DNA of 38,938 bases from Oscillospiraceae bacterium (GCA_021202155.1 JAJQDP010000015.1:1-38938); one strand, 5' to 3'; shown: positions 14,801-23,811, numbered from the stretch's first letter. The notes: generated from the sequence alone by a model not told the origin. Numbers and translations: made by a program.

Positions 14801-14829
14801 AGATATAACCACAGAAAAGGAGAAAACAC

Positions 14830-17562
14830 ATGGCATTTTTAGATAAAATTTTTGGCTCGTACTCCGACAGGGAGCTAAAGAAAATCGAGCCTATAAAGCA
14901 GAAGGTCCTCGGTTTGGAGGACAAGTACAAGGCGTTTTCTGACGCGGATTTGCGCGGGGAAACTGACAGATTCAAGAGTGAACTCGCAAACGGCAAGACC
15001 TTGGACGACATCATGCCGGAGGCTCTGGCGGTCTGCCGTGAGGCGGCGGCAAGAGTTCTCGGGAAGAGGGCTTTCCCGGTTCAGATAGTCGGCGCAATTG
15101 TCCTCCACCAGGGCAGAATCGCCGAGATGAAGACCGGTGAAGGTAAGACCCTCACCGCTTGCCTTGCTTCATACCTCAACGCGCTCAGCGGCGAGGGCGT
15201 CCACGTCGTCACCGTCAACGACTACCTTGCGAAATTCCAGTCGGAGGAGATGGGAAGGGTCTACCGCTTCCTCGGTCTCTCAATTGGCGTTATCCTTCAT
15301 TCTATGTCGAACGACGAGAGAAGAGAAGCCTATGCCTGCGACATCACCTACGGGACGAACAACGAGTTCGGCTTTGACTATCTCCGCGACAACATGGTTA
15401 CCTATAAGCAGAACCGGGTTCAGCGCGGACACGCTTTTGCCATCGTCGACGAGGTTGACTCAATTTTGATCGATGAGGCGAGGACGCCGCTTATCATCTC
15501 CGGAAAAGCCGCGGCTTCAACCGATTTATACCAGAAAGCCGACCGATTCGCGAAGACCCTTACAAAAAACGTCGTTGTCGAGATGGAAAAGAAGCAGGAT
15601 GCCGACGAGGTCTATGACGGCGACTACATCGTTGACGAGAAGGCAGGAACTGCAACCCTCACCAAAAAGGGTGCCGCAAAAGCTGAGGCGTATTTCGGGA
15701 TTGAGAACCTTTCCGACCCCGAAAATGTCACCCTCCGCCACCACATCAACCAAGCGATAAAGGCGAACAGCGTCATGAAGAGGGACATCAACTATGTCGT
15801 CAAGGACGGCGAGGTTCTGATTGTCGACGAGTTCACCGGACGCATCATGTACGGAAGACGCTACAACGACGGCTTGCACCAGGCTATCGAGGCAAAAGAA
15901 GGAGTAAAAGTAGCTCACGAGTCAAAGACCATCGCAACAATCACCTTCCAGAACTATTTCAGAATGTACAAAAAGCTCTCCGGTATGACGGGAACTGCCG
16001 CCACCGAAGAGGACGAATTCAGGGAGATTTACAAGCTTGATGTCGTCGTCGTTCCGACGAATATGCCGATGATTCGTATCGACCACCCGGACGTCGTCTA
16101 CAAGACCGAGCAGGCGAAATTCAACGCCGTTATCGATCAGGTTGTAGAGTGCCACAAGAAGGGTCAGCCGGTGCTGGTCGGTACCATTTCGATTGAAAAG
16201 TCGGAGCTTCTTTCAAAGATGCTCAAGCGCAAGGGAATCGAGCACGAAGTCCTGAACGCCAAGCACCACGAGCGTGAAGCTCAGATAGTCGCACAGGCAG
16301 GACAGCTTGGCGCGGTCACAATTGCCACCAACATGGCTGGACGTGGTACTGACATCATGCTCGGCGGTAATGCCGAGTTCCTTGCAAAGGCGGAGCTCAG
16401 AAAACAGGAGTACACCGAGGACGAGATATACGAAATCACCGGCTTCAACGAAACGGACGACGAGAGAATTTTGGAGGGCAGAAAGCTCTACCACGAGATT
16501 TACGACAGGTTCTCAGCGGACATAAAAGAGAAGGCAAAGGCTGTCAAGGCGGCTGGCGGACTCTTCATAATCGGCACAGAGCGTCACGATTCAAGGCGTA
16601 TTGATAACCAGCTCCGCGGACGTTCCGGACGTCAGGGCGACGAAGGCGAAAGCCGGTTCTATCTCTCGCTTGAGGATGACCTTATGCGTCTCTTCGGCGG
16701 CGACAGAATCACAAACATGATGAATACCCTCAATGTCGACGAGAACATGCCTATCGAGTCGAAGATGCTGACATCCACCATCGAGTCGGCTCAGAAGAAG
16801 GTCGAGGGCAGGAACTTCAACATCCGTAAGAACGTCCTCAACTACGACGACGTCATGAACCAGCAACGCGAGATCATCTACAAACAGCGCAGTGAAGTTC
16901 TTGAGGGCGAGGACATCCACGAGAATATCCTCAAGATGATCCGCGACTTCGTCACGACCAGTGTCAACACTTATCTCGCCGGCGACGAGCAGGAGAGCTG
17001 GAACTTCGAGGGACTACGAGAGCACTTTGCCGGCTGCTTCACCGTCCCGAACGACTTCAATTACACTACAAAGGAGCTCAGTGACCTCACCCGTGAGGAC
17101 GTCATCGAGGAAGCCACCAAGGCGGCTCTTAAAGCTTATGACGAGAAGGAAGTTGAACTCACCCACGACATCTTAAGAGAAGCCGAGAGAGCGACGCTTC
17201 TCAGGATTGTAGACATGAAGTGGATGCAACACATCGACGACATGGACGAGCTGAAGAAGGGAATTTCGCTCCGCTCCTACGGCAGTCACGACCCGGTTGT
17301 TGCGTACCGTATGGAGGGCTTTGACATGTTCGACGCGATGGTCGAGTCCATCTGCGAGGACACCGTCCGCGTTCTCTATCACACCCATCTGAAAAAGGAC
17401 GCTCCCATCAAGCGCGAGCAGGTTCTGAAAGCCAGCCCGACCGGTGCCTCCGACGGCACCGACTCCGGCACACGCAGAACCGGCAAGAAAATAGGCAGAA
17501 ACGACCCCTGCCCCTGCGGAAGCGGGAAGAAGTATAAAAAGTGCTGTGGGAGGGACGCGTGA
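14830..17562 (+). CDS. secA: Protein translocase ATPase SecA
   Basis: This 910-residue motor drives preproteins through SecYEG using ATP. Walker A is GEGKT (103-107) within [17 protein letters not shown]. The DEAD-like Walker B lies in [19 protein letters not shown]. Other blocks are the preprotein cross-linking domain, [26 protein letters not shown] (second nucleotide-binding fold) and RGRSGRQGD. The C-terminal zinc tail [13 protein letters not shown] (Cys894, 896, 905, 906) binds SecB-like partners or ribosomes. AAAAGGAG is at 14815-14822. It is monocistronic here, followed by a GAAGTTCAGC/GCTGAACTTC hairpin (17563-17584) without a T-tract. Confidence 0.99.
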   Translation: MAFLDKIFGSYSDRELKKIEPIKQKVLGLEDKYKAFSDADLRGETDRFKSELANGKTLDDIMPEALAVCREAAARVLGKRAFPVQIVGAIVLHQGRIAEMKTGEGKTLTACLASYLNALSGEGVHVVTVNDYLAKFQSEEMGRVYRFLGLSIGVILHSMSNDERREAYACDITYGTNNEFGFDYLRDNMVTYKQNRVQRGHAFAIVDEVDSILIDEARTPLIISGKAAASTDLYQKADRFAKTLTKNVVVEMEKKQDADEVYDGDYIVDEKAGTATLTKKGAAKAEAYFGIENLSDPENVTLRHHINQAIKANSVMKRDINYVVKDGEVLIVDEFTGRIMYGRRYNDGLHQAIEAKEGVKVAHESKTIATITFQNYFRMYKKLSGMTGTAATEEDEFREIYKLDVVVVPTNMPMIRIDHPDVVYKTEQAKFNAVIDQVVECHKKGQPVLVGTISIEKSELLSKMLKRKGIEHEVLNAKHHEREAQIVAQAGQLGAVTIATNMAGRGTDIMLGGNAEFLAKAELRKQEYTEDEIYEITGFNETDDERILEGRKLYHEIYDRFSADIKEKAKAVKAAGGLFIIGTERHDSRRIDNQLRGRSGRQGDEGESRFYLSLEDDLMRLFGGDRITNMMNTLNVDENMPIESKMLTSTIESAQKKVEGRNFNIRKNVLNYDDVMNQQREIIYKQRSEVLEGEDIHENILKMIRDFVTTSVNTYLAGDEQESWNFEGLREHFAGCFTVPNDFNYTTKELSDLTREDVIEEATKAALKAYDEKEVELTHDILREAERATLLRIVDMKWMQHIDDMDELKKGISLRSYGSHDPVVAYRMEGFDMFDAMVESICEDTVRVLYHTHLKKDAPIKREQVLKASPTGASDGTDSGTRRTGKKIGRNDPCPCGSGKKYKKCCGRDA

Positions 17563-17583
17563 AGTTCAGCAAGCTGAACTTCA

Positions 17584-17619
17584 AATTCGGAATTCGCAAT
17601 TAGGAATTCGGAATTATCA
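17584..17619. repeat. R3-like run after secA
   Basis: AAATTCGGAATTCGCAATT, then AGGAATTCGGAATTATC, is a degenerate AATTCG-type run like the other R3 copies. It is the start of a 384-base gene-free stretch that also holds R1 copy d, a long hairpin and a half R2. Confidence 0.5.
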
Positions 17620-17638
17620 GAAGCACAGCACCCAAAAT

Positions 17639-17708
17639 GTAGGGGCGGATATTATCCGCCCGAAAGCTGACATCGCCAAAATAGCGGGCGGATAATATCC
17701 GCCCCTAC
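17639..17708. repeat. R1 repeat, copy d
   Basis: GTAGGGGCGGATATTATCC starts it, and GGATAATATCCGCCCCTAC is the matching inverted arm. The centre is variable. Confidence 0.9.
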
Positions 17709-17711
17709 TAT

Positions 17712-17807
17712 CTTGTCCTTTCTAAAACTTTACACATGCCAAGGCTTTGCGACATAACAGATTCTATGTGTCTTGCAACTATTGTGCAAAGTTTTAAGGG
17801 AGACAAG
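17712..17807. repeat. Long imperfect hairpin element (about 96 bases)
   Basis: CTTGTC (17712-17717) pairs with GACAAG (17802-17807). TAAAACTTTACACA (17723-17736) pairs with TGTGCAAAGTTTTA (17783-17796) with one mismatch. Inside, GACATA pairs imperfectly with TATGTGTC. It is not part of the R1-R5 families. It could be a small MITE or a structured RNA; no promoter was identified. Confidence 0.5.
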
Positions 17808-17838
17808 GTACTACAGATGTCGCCCACCTACGGAGACT

Positions 17839-17897
17839 CACCCCTCCACCATGCTTCGCATGGTCCCCCTCCCCCTTCGGGGGAGGCTATGACTGCC
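17839..17897. repeat. R2 repeat, half copy
   Basis: ACCCCTCCACCATGC, a GCATGGT-containing hairpin, and the CCTCCCCCTTCGGGGGAGG stem make up the right half of R2 in inverted direction. The same form recurs at 18988-19032. Confidence 0.8.
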
Positions 17898-17946
17898 TCT
17901 TCCGGAAGTCTGCTACTCAGGCACAGTGTTGCCCGCAGGGCGACAC

Positions 17947-18254
17947 TTACAACATATTCTCATAATCCATCATCCCCGGAATTACCCGGAGGACTTGAAT
18001 TTCCCGGATTTCTTCAACGGGACGGTAGAAAATCAAGTAGTTCTTCAACGGAATTTTCCGAATCGACTTGTCGGGATCTGCACTCTTGACCACATAAACG
18101 GGTTTGAGCAGGTGAGAATCATGATTCTTCTGAAATTTGCGTTGAAATTTCTTGCGGCTATTGGATTTGCAAGATTCTGAGAAATATATCTGTCGATTTC
18201 TCGCAAGTCCTTTTTTGCTTCTTTGCTGATAGTAAACGTGTAATCAACTTCCAT
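17947..18254 (-). pseudogene. ParE/RelE family toxin, frameshifted
   Basis: From ATG 18254 the frame reads YTFTISKEAKKDLREIDRYI and SQNLANPIAARNFNANFRR, a typical ParE/RelE N-terminus, but then stops at 18045. The other frame continues from about 18130 with DSHLLKPVYVVKSADPDKSI, IRKIPLKNYLIFYRPVEEI, REIQVLRVIPGMMDYENML and a stop at 17947, which is the expected C-terminal half. A single-base change near 18125-18140 therefore breaks the gene. It overlaps the antitoxin gene by 11 bases, as in intact modules. Either the toxin is dead in this strain or there is a sequencing error; the sequence alone cannot decide. Confidence 0.8.
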
Positions 18255-18543
18255 ACTTCACATCCTGTACGCCGCCGTATTCTCTGTCAAGTTCATCTAA
18301 GAAAGCAAATCCGTCGGTGAGCGGCTCTCCGGCATCTATACTGTCAAGTGCTTCTTTCAGAAGCATGTTGACATACATTTCAGCCATCTCGACTGTTTGC
18401 CTGTAGTGCTCTGCACTCATGATGACCATATCATCGTAACCATTTTTTGTTATGATAATCGGTGCATCAGTTTCTTTGCACGTCTGCGAAATCTTCGCTG
18501 TATTCTTGAGCTCGTTTATCGGGATAATTTTAGGCAATGCCAT
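18244..18543 (-). CDS. Phd/YefM family antitoxin
   Basis: This 99-residue protein has the Phd/YefM N-terminal DNA-binding fold: IIPINELKNTAKISQTCKET, then DAPIIITKNGYDDMVIMSAEHY. The C-terminal part (LLKEALDSIDAGEPLTDGFAFLDELDREYGG) would wrap the toxin. ATGGAGGT precedes the start. Its last codons overlap the ParE-like gene by 11 bases. It probably represses its own promoter, where two TGGGATTAT direct repeats stand between the -10 box and the ribosome site. Confidence 0.9.
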   Translation of the reverse strand: MALPKIIPINELKNTAKISQTCKETDAPIIITKNGYDDMVIMSAEHYRQTVEMAEMYVNMLLKEALDSIDAGEPLTDGFAFLDELDREYGGVQDVKYGS

Positions 18544-18560
18544 AATTCATACCTCCATAT

Positions 18561-18607
18561 TGGGATTATTATGGGATTATTATACCATAATTCGTCCCGG
18601 ATTACAA
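18561..18607 (-). promoter_or_regulatory. Antitoxin promoter and direct-repeat operator candidate
   Basis: On the minus strand, TTGTAA (18602-18607), 17 bp, TATAAT (18579-18584). Direct repeats TGGGATTAT (+ strand, 18561-18569 and 18572-18580, spaced 11 bases) overlap the -10 box, fitting autorepression at one helical turn. Confidence 0.65.
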
Positions 18608-18665
18608 GAGGAAAATTCAGGAATGAGATATTTTTTCACCAGATAACTTTAAAGGAGCTACCATC

Positions 18666-18953
18666 ATGAAATTCAAAGATTTTGAGAGAATGACTTTTGA
18701 CGAGATGAATCTTCCCGAGCGTGTTTTTGAGAAGTGCATGTCATGCCCGAAACCGTTCTTTGTTGAGGACGGCGAGGGAGGGCAAATCGTCATCATGAGA
18801 GCCGATTTGCTTCAGAAAATGGAGGATGAGGAGGAATTATTCCGCCACAAGGCACTGAATCTTCTGTATGATACTCTTTCCGACGCAGAAAAAGGCAAGT
18901 CGCTTGACGACAAGTATGAACGCTTCATGGAGTTGGCGAAAGAGTTTGAGTGA
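18666..18953 (+). CDS. Small orphan protein resembling a Phd-type antitoxin
   Basis: This 95-residue protein has no recognised catalytic motif. The central KPFFVEDGEGGQIVIMRADLLQKMEDEEEL resembles, in order and spacing, the PIIITKNGYDDMVIMSAEHY block of Phd antitoxins. The acidic helical C-terminus (EKGKSLDDKYERFMELAKEFE) would fit a toxin-binding tail. AAAGGAG (18651-18657) precedes ATG 18666. No toxin gene follows; an R2 half copy and the DUF1015 gene do. It is divergent from the broken ParE module, so it may be a relic of a second module. This is inference. Confidence 0.6.
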   Translation: MKFKDFERMTFDEMNLPERVFEKCMSCPKPFFVEDGEGGQIVIMRADLLQKMEDEEELFRHKALNLLYDTLSDAEKGKSLDDKYERFMELAKEFE

Positions 18954-18987
18954 GGAGGGCGACGCGCCCCCTGCGGAAGCGAACCCC

Positions 18988-19032
18988 TCCACCATGCTTC
19001 GCATGGTCCCCCTCCCCCTTCGGGGGAGGCTA
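18988..19032. repeat. R2 repeat, half copy
   Basis: ACCCCTCCACCATGC, the GCATGGT hairpin and the CCTCCCCCTTCGGGGGAGG stem, nearly identical to the copy at 17839. It lies between the orphan small gene and DUF1015. Confidence 0.8.
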
Positions 19033-19068
19033 TGACTACGATAGGATAACTTATAAGGAGAAAATAAT

Positions 19069-20298
19069 ATGCACACCGCTTTCCACCCTGCAAACATCCT
19101 CCTGCCAACCGAAAATGTCGACATGACCTGCTGGTCTGTGTGTGCTTGCGACCAGTTCACCGGCGAGCCGGAATATTGGGAGAAGACCGAGAGCATTGTC
19201 GGGGACTGCCCGTCGACTCTTCGGCTCACTTTGCCGGAGATTTACCTCGGCAAGCCGGACACAGATGCCCGGATCGCCGGGATCAACAAAAATATTGAAA
19301 GCTATCTTTCGGCAGGGATTTTCCGCGAGTTCCCGAACGCGATGGTTTATGTCCGGCGGATTCAGTCGGATGGGAAGCTCCGCGAGGGGATTGTCGGAGC
19401 TGTTGATTTGGAGCAGTACGACTACCGCGCCGGGTCGACCTCCCAGATTCGTGCGACAGAGGCGACGGTCGCCGAGAGGATTCCGCCAAGGCTCAAAATT
19501 CGCGAGAATGCCGTGATTGAACTCCCGCATATAATGATTCTGATTGACGACCCCGGGCGCACGGTCATCGAGCCGCTTTCGGGGAAGATTCCGAGCCTTG
19601 AAAAGCTCTACGATTTCGACCTCATGCAGGGCGGCGGAAGCATTTCCGGGTATCTGATGGGGGAAAGCGAGATTTCCGCGGTGGACTCCGCACTTTTGGA
19701 GCTCTCAAAAAAGAGCGAGCTTCTTTTCGCGATGGGCGACGGAAACCATTCCCTCGCGACCGCGAAGGAGCACTACGAACGGCTCAAGCGTGAAAATCCG
19801 GGAATCGATATGAGCGACCATCCCGCGCGCTACGCCCTCTGCGAGATTGTCAACCTCCACTCGCCTGCCCTTGAATTCGAGGCGATTCACAGAATTGTGA
19901 CCGGCGTGAACCCTGGGCATCTTCTTGAGAAGATGGCTGAAAAGCTCATGACGAGCCCCGGCGGCGACGGTCAAAGGGTGACTGTTGTCACGAAAGACAC
20001 CGAGCAGACGCTAACTGTCCACACCCCGCTTTCAAAGCTTGCTGTCGGCAGTCTGCAGACATTCTTGGACGAATATCTAAAAGAATTCGGCGGCGAAATC
20101 GACTATATCCACGGCGAAGAAGTTCTCAGAAACCTCGCCAAATTCCCCGATTCCGTCGGCTTTATTCTTGACCCGATGGATAAGAGCGACCTCTTCCCCG
20201 CCGTCATCCACGACGGAGCACTCCCGCGCAAAACATTTTCGATGGGTCACGCGGAGGATAAGAGGTATTATCTGGAAGCGAGGAGAATTAGGAATTAG
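19069..20298 (+). CDS. DUF1015 family protein
   Basis: This 409-residue protein matches the DUF1015 family in length and in its signature LLFAMGDGNHSLATAKEHYE (near 222-241). Other blocks are LPTENVDMTCWSVCACDQFT near the start and DPMDKSDLFPAVIHDGALPRKTFSMGHAEDKRYYLEAR at the end. The function is unknown to me; it is cytosolic with no membrane segment or signal. ATAAGGAG precedes the ATG. The last codons (AGAATTAGGAATTAG) resemble R3 sequence. The helicase gene begins 36 bases downstream. Confidence 0.85.
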   Translation: MHTAFHPANILLPTENVDMTCWSVCACDQFTGEPEYWEKTESIVGDCPSTLRLTLPEIYLGKPDTDARIAGINKNIESYLSAGIFREFPNAMVYVRRIQSDGKLREGIVGAVDLEQYDYRAGSTSQIRATEATVAERIPPRLKIRENAVIELPHIMILIDDPGRTVIEPLSGKIPSLEKLYDFDLMQGGGSISGYLMGESEISAVDSALLELSKKSELLFAMGDGNHSLATAKEHYERLKRENPGIDMSDHPARYALCEIVNLHSPALEFEAIHRIVTGVNPGHLLEKMAEKLMTSPGGDGQRVTVVTKDTEQTLTVHTPLSKLAVGSLQTFLDEYLKEFGGEIDYIHGEEVLRNLAKFPDSVGFILDPMDKSDLFPAVIHDGALPRKTFSMGHAEDKRYYLEARRIRN

Positions 20299-20334
20299 TT
20301 TCGGAGACTATCAGCAAAAAGGAAGTAACCGGCA

Positions 20335-22824
20335 ATGGGAATATTTCAAAGTATAAAAGACAAAAAAGAAAAAAGAGCTGAAGTCATGAACGATGTGTGC
20401 AGGAATGTCATACATCGCATTGAAAATCTGATTGCAGAAAGCGAGAAATTATTCTCCAATTCCGACAGAATTATCCATGATGAAGAAGTTGCGGCTCTTC
20501 TCAAGGAAACTCAGAATATTCTCGCAATCAATGGTTCTTTAAATCTTCGTCAGTACGGAAAAGCCCCACTATATAACGATTTCACGGTTGCCGAGGAAAA
20601 GCTGAGGAGCTACTCAAACGAGTTTTCCGAACGTGCAAGAATGCACAATGTGTCTGTTCAAAAAAATCGAACAGAATATGTCAAGCGTCTTGTAGGGAAA
20701 GTAGAAGGCAAAACGCTCGACCCTCAGCAGATAGCTTGTATTGCGAAAGAGGCTCACAATCATCTTGTTATAGCAGGAGCAGGCACCGGAAAGACCACAA
20801 CCATCGTGGGAAGAGTCAAATATCTTTTGGGAAGCAATAAAGCCGAGCCCAACGAGATTCTCGTTCTGTCTTTTACGAACGCTTCTGCATCGGAAATGAA
20901 TGAGCGAATCAAAGCCGAAACCGGCGTTGAGATTGCGGCGTCAACCTTCCATAAATTCGGACTTGATATACTCAGGCATTCTGACGGTGTTGTTCCGAAA
21001 ATAACAAATCTTCAGATGAAGAAGTTTATCAGGGAACAAATCGCAGAAAACATGAAATCGAGCGAATATTTGAAACTTCTTTGCTCGTACTTTATCGGCG
21101 GTCGCATTGTTCAGAAATCCGAATTTGAGTTTGAAACCCAGAAAGAGTATGAAGAGTATTTAACGACAAACCCGCCGACAACTATTAGGAATGAAACCGT
21201 AAAAAGCTACGGAGAAATGGAGATAGCGAATTTTCTTTATGAAAATGGTATTGAGTATATATACGAAAATCCTTATGAGTTTGATACCAGGACAGAAGAA
21301 TATGCGCAGTATAACCCTGACTTTTATCTCCCCAAATACGGAATTTATATTGAGTACTTTGGTATAACCCGTAATGGAGATGTTCCGAAATACTTTAAAG
21401 GCAAGGACGGTAAGTCGGCAAGAGTAATATACAATGCTGGAATCGAGTGGAAGAGAAAAATTCACATTGAAAACAACACTGTAATGATCGAAACCTTCTT
21501 TTATGAAAAAGCGGAGGGCAAGCTTCTCGAAAATCTTGCGGAAAAATTGACGCAGGCGGGAGTTCAGCTTAATCTGAAATCTCCTGAAGAGCTTTGGAAG
21601 GAAATATCTGAAAGCAGTCAATCAGAGATTGCCGGAACAGTGGATTTGTTTGAGACTGTCATCAATCTCCTGAAGAGCAATCAGTATACCATTTCTGATG
21701 TCAGAGAAATGATTCCAGATGGAATGATGTATCGCTCGTGTAATACAATTTTGTCGCTGGTTGAACCTGTTTATGATGCGTACTGCAGGTATCTTGCAAC
21801 AAACGGCGAGATAGACTTCAACGACATGATAAATACAGCCGCCTCGTACATAAAGCAAGACAAGTACGACTGTCCGTACAAGTATGTGATAGTAGACGAG
21901 TATCAGGACATATCCAAAGCCCGATACCGGTTACTTCGGGAGCTTCGTTCCGAGAGAGACTATAACCTTTTCTGCGTCGGAGATGATTGGCAAAGCATCT
22001 ATCGCTTTGCCGGCAGTGACGTTGGTTATATCCTGAACTTTGAAAAGTATTGGGGCAAGTCGGAAATCAGCAAAATAGAAACGACGTATAGGTTTTCTCA
22101 GAAGCTTATCGACGTGTCAGGTAGCTTTGTAATGAAGAATCCCGACCAGATAAAAAAGAACATTCATGGTCGTAATACCGATGTTGGATTCCCTGTTGGT
22201 GAAATAGAAGGTTACAAAGATACTTTCGCTATAAGCTTTGCTCTTGAACGACTAAACGATTTACCGAAAGACAGCACTGTGTTCTTTATCGGCAGATATA
22301 CTTTTGACAGAAGGCTTTTGGAGGATAACAGTCAGCTTACCTGCAATTACAACAACACTTCGGGATTTATAGACATCGTATACAAGCCTCGTCCGGACTT
22401 AAAGATGACGTTTCTGACTGCGCACCGGTCTAAGGGCTTGCAGGCGGATTACGTCTTCATCATAAACAACAAAAACGACAAAATGGGATTTCCGAGTAAG
22501 ATTCAAGATTCTCCGCTTATCAATCTTCTGCTCGAGAACAGCGACCAATATCCCTATGCCGAAGAACGGCGACTATTCTATGTCGCAATGACGCGCGCCA
22601 AGAAGAAAGTCTTTTTAGTGACGGTTGATGGCAGAAAATCCGAGTTTGTCAGAGATCTCATCGAACAATACGGAAAAGAAATCCAGCAGGAAAGATTCAC
22701 TTGTCCTCTGTGTGGAGGGCAACTTAAATTGAGAAGAGGTCCCTATGGGGAGTTTTTCGGTTGCTCAAATTACCGCAGCAAAGGATGTACTTACAAACGT
22801 AAAATCACAAAATCGCCTAAGTAG
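20335..22824 (+). CDS. UvrD/Rep-family helicase, helicase IV-like with nuclease-like insert and zinc ribbon
   Basis: This 829-residue superfamily 1A helicase has all core motifs: I (GAGTGKTTT, near 149), Ia (SFTNASASEMNERI), II (VIVDEYQDISKARYRLL, near 520), III (FCVGDDWQSIYRFAG), V (TAHRSKGLQADYVF) and VI (RRLFYVAMTRAKK, near 745). Residues about 295-375 form an insert (EMEIANFLYENGIEYIYE, YNPDFYLPKYGIYIEYFG) with the E, D and E residues of a PD-(D/E)XK-like fold, as in E. coli helicase IV. The C-terminus has a topoisomerase-type zinc ribbon (CPLCGGQL and CSNYRSKGC). AAGGAAGT precedes ATG 20335. Recombinational repair is the likely role. A defence role is possible but nothing nearby supports it. 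Confidence 0.9.
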   Translation: MGIFQSIKDKKEKRAEVMNDVCRNVIHRIENLIAESEKLFSNSDRIIHDEEVAALLKETQNILAINGSLNLRQYGKAPLYNDFTVAEEKLRSYSNEFSERARMHNVSVQKNRTEYVKRLVGKVEGKTLDPQQIACIAKEAHNHLVIAGAGTGKTTTIVGRVKYLLGSNKAEPNEILVLSFTNASASEMNERIKAETGVEIAASTFHKFGLDILRHSDGVVPKITNLQMKKFIREQIAENMKSSEYLKLLCSYFIGGRIVQKSEFEFETQKEYEEYLTTNPPTTIRNETVKSYGEMEIANFLYENGIEYIYENPYEFDTRTEEYAQYNPDFYLPKYGIYIEYFGITRNGDVPKYFKGKDGKSARVIYNAGIEWKRKIHIENNTVMIETFFYEKAEGKLLENLAEKLTQAGVQLNLKSPEELWKEISESSQSEIAGTVDLFETVINLLKSNQYTISDVREMIPDGMMYRSCNTILSLVEPVYDAYCRYLATNGEIDFNDMINTAASYIKQDKYDCPYKYVIVDEYQDISKARYRLLRELRSERDYNLFCVGDDWQSIYRFAGSDVGYILNFEKYWGKSEISKIETTYRFSQKLIDVSGSFVMKNPDQIKKNIHGRNTDVGFPVGEIEGYKDTFAISFALERLNDLPKDSTVFFIGRYTFDRRLLEDNSQLTCNYNNTSGFIDIVYKPRPDLKMTFLTAHRSKGLQADYVFIINNKNDKMGFPSKIQDSPLINLLLENSDQYPYAEERRLFYVAMTRAKKKVFLVTVDGRKSEFVRDLIEQYGKEIQQERFTCPLCGGQLKLRRGPYGEFFGCSNYRSKGCTYKRKITKSPK

Positions 22825-22860
22825 CAAACATCTGTCTAGATTCTAAAAGAAAGGCTTATC

Positions 22861-23496
22861 ATGTTTCCAACACTGACCAAACCTGTATTTATCGTCTTCT
22901 TCGCCACCGACCTGAAAACGGGGCGGTTTATACGCACGGTGACGCGGCATCGGTTCAACCACGCGGCTATCTCGCTCGACGGGATGAAGACCTTTTTCTC
23001 CTTCTCCCGGCTCTACATCGACCACCCTATGATTGCGGGGCTGGTGACCGAGTCCCCGAAAAGATACCTGATGACCGGCAGAACTGTAGTCCGGGCGTAC
23101 AGAATCGACGTCGACCTTGAGACCTTCGGGCTCATCAGGTCGCACATCGAGGAAATGCTCGCGACCGAAAGGGACTATGTCTATAACTTCATCTCCTGCG
23201 GGACTTATGTTCTTGGAAGAAGATTCCGCCGGCAACACGCATTCACCTGCGTGGAGTTCGTCCGGGACACCCTCGTTTCCGGCGGGGTTCTCTTTGACGA
23301 CCGGCACAAGCGGGTCGGTGTGGACTCTTTGGAGAACGAGCTCGCCGCCTGCGGCTATGAGATGAGGGAGGGAACCGCCACCCAGCTCCTCAAGCGCACC
23401 TCCTGGGGCGACGACCCCTATCTTGACGACTGCGGAGGAAGAATCGCGGTCATGAGAGAGGCATCAAGAAGGCTTTACAGGATGGTGAGGGGTTAA
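22861..23496 (+). CDS. Putative permuted papain-like (NlpC/P60-related) hydrolase
   Basis: I do not recognise a named family for this 211-residue protein. It has the pattern of permuted NlpC/P60-type enzymes: an early His in a beta strand (RFNHAAISLD, His34) and a later Cys at a helix start (HAFTCVEFVRDTLV, Cys130). A hydrophobic first strand (VFIVFFATDL) precedes them. No signal peptide or membrane helix is evident, so it would act inside the cell or be an adaptor-type enzyme. AAAGG is the only ribosome-site match before ATG 22861. It is 36 bases after the helicase and codon use is GC-richer than in that gene. The function is inferred from pattern only. Confidence 0.55.
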   Translation: MFPTLTKPVFIVFFATDLKTGRFIRTVTRHRFNHAAISLDGMKTFFSFSRLYIDHPMIAGLVTESPKRYLMTGRTVVRAYRIDVDLETFGLIRSHIEEMLATERDYVYNFISCGTYVLGRRFRRQHAFTCVEFVRDTLVSGGVLFDDRHKRVGVDSLENELAACGYEMREGTATQLLKRTSWGDDPYLDDCGGRIAVMREASRRLYRMVRG

Positions 23497-23589
23497 ATAG
23501 TAATTCGGAATTAAAGCGTGGGGAAGTCTCCCAAAGAAGCCGGAAGCGGCGGATTTTTCGGAATTCAAAAACTTTTTCGGATTTAGGTA

Positions 23590-23618
23590 TTGACAAACCC
23601 GAAACTTTTTATTATAAT
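23590..23618 (+). promoter_or_regulatory. Promoter of the tRNA-Met/tRNA-Glu pair
   Basis: TTGACA (23590-23595), 17 bp, TATAAT (23613-23618): perfect consensus, 18 bases before the tRNA-Met 5' end. Confidence 0.9.
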
Positions 23619-23635
23619 AGACAAGTCGCAAACAT

Positions 23636-23712
23636 GGCTGTATAGCTCAGTTGGCTAGAGCACTCGGTTCATACCCGAGTTGTCACCGGTTCGAATCCAG
23701 TTACAGCCACCA
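23636..23712 (+). tRNA. tRNA-Met, elongator type (anticodon CAT)
   Basis: A 77-nt cloverleaf: acceptor GGCTGTA/TACAGCC, D stem GCTC/GAGC, anticodon stem CTCGG/CCGAG with loop TTCATAC, T loop TTCGAAT, encoded ACCA end. The anticodon stem lacks the three G-C pairs of initiators, and the loop matches elongator Met. One C-A mismatch lies in the T stem. tRNA-Ile2 (lysidine) is the alternative. Confidence 0.93.
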
Positions 23713-23787
23713 GGCCCGTTGGTCAAAAGGTTAAGACACCGCCCTTTCACGGCGGAGATATGAGTTCAATTCTCGTACGGGTCACCA
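23713..23787 (+). tRNA. tRNA-Glu (anticodon TTC)
   Basis: A 75-nt cloverleaf: acceptor GGCCCGT/ACGGGTC, anticodon stem CCGCC/GGCGG with loop CTTTCAC, T loop TTCAATT, encoded ACCA. It starts at the base right after the CCA of tRNA-Met, so the two are processed from one transcript. Confidence 0.95.
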
Positions 23788-23811
23788 AAGTTGCGCTGAC
23801 GCGCAATTTGC

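Noticed and set aside
17563-17584. secA terminator
   Set aside because: The GAAGTTCAGC/GCTGAACTTC hairpin is perfect but has no T-tract, so it is mentioned with secA and not called.
17736-18089. 117-residue frame through the long hairpin and an R2 half
   Set aside because: It runs through repeat sequence and the antisense of the broken toxin, with no family match.
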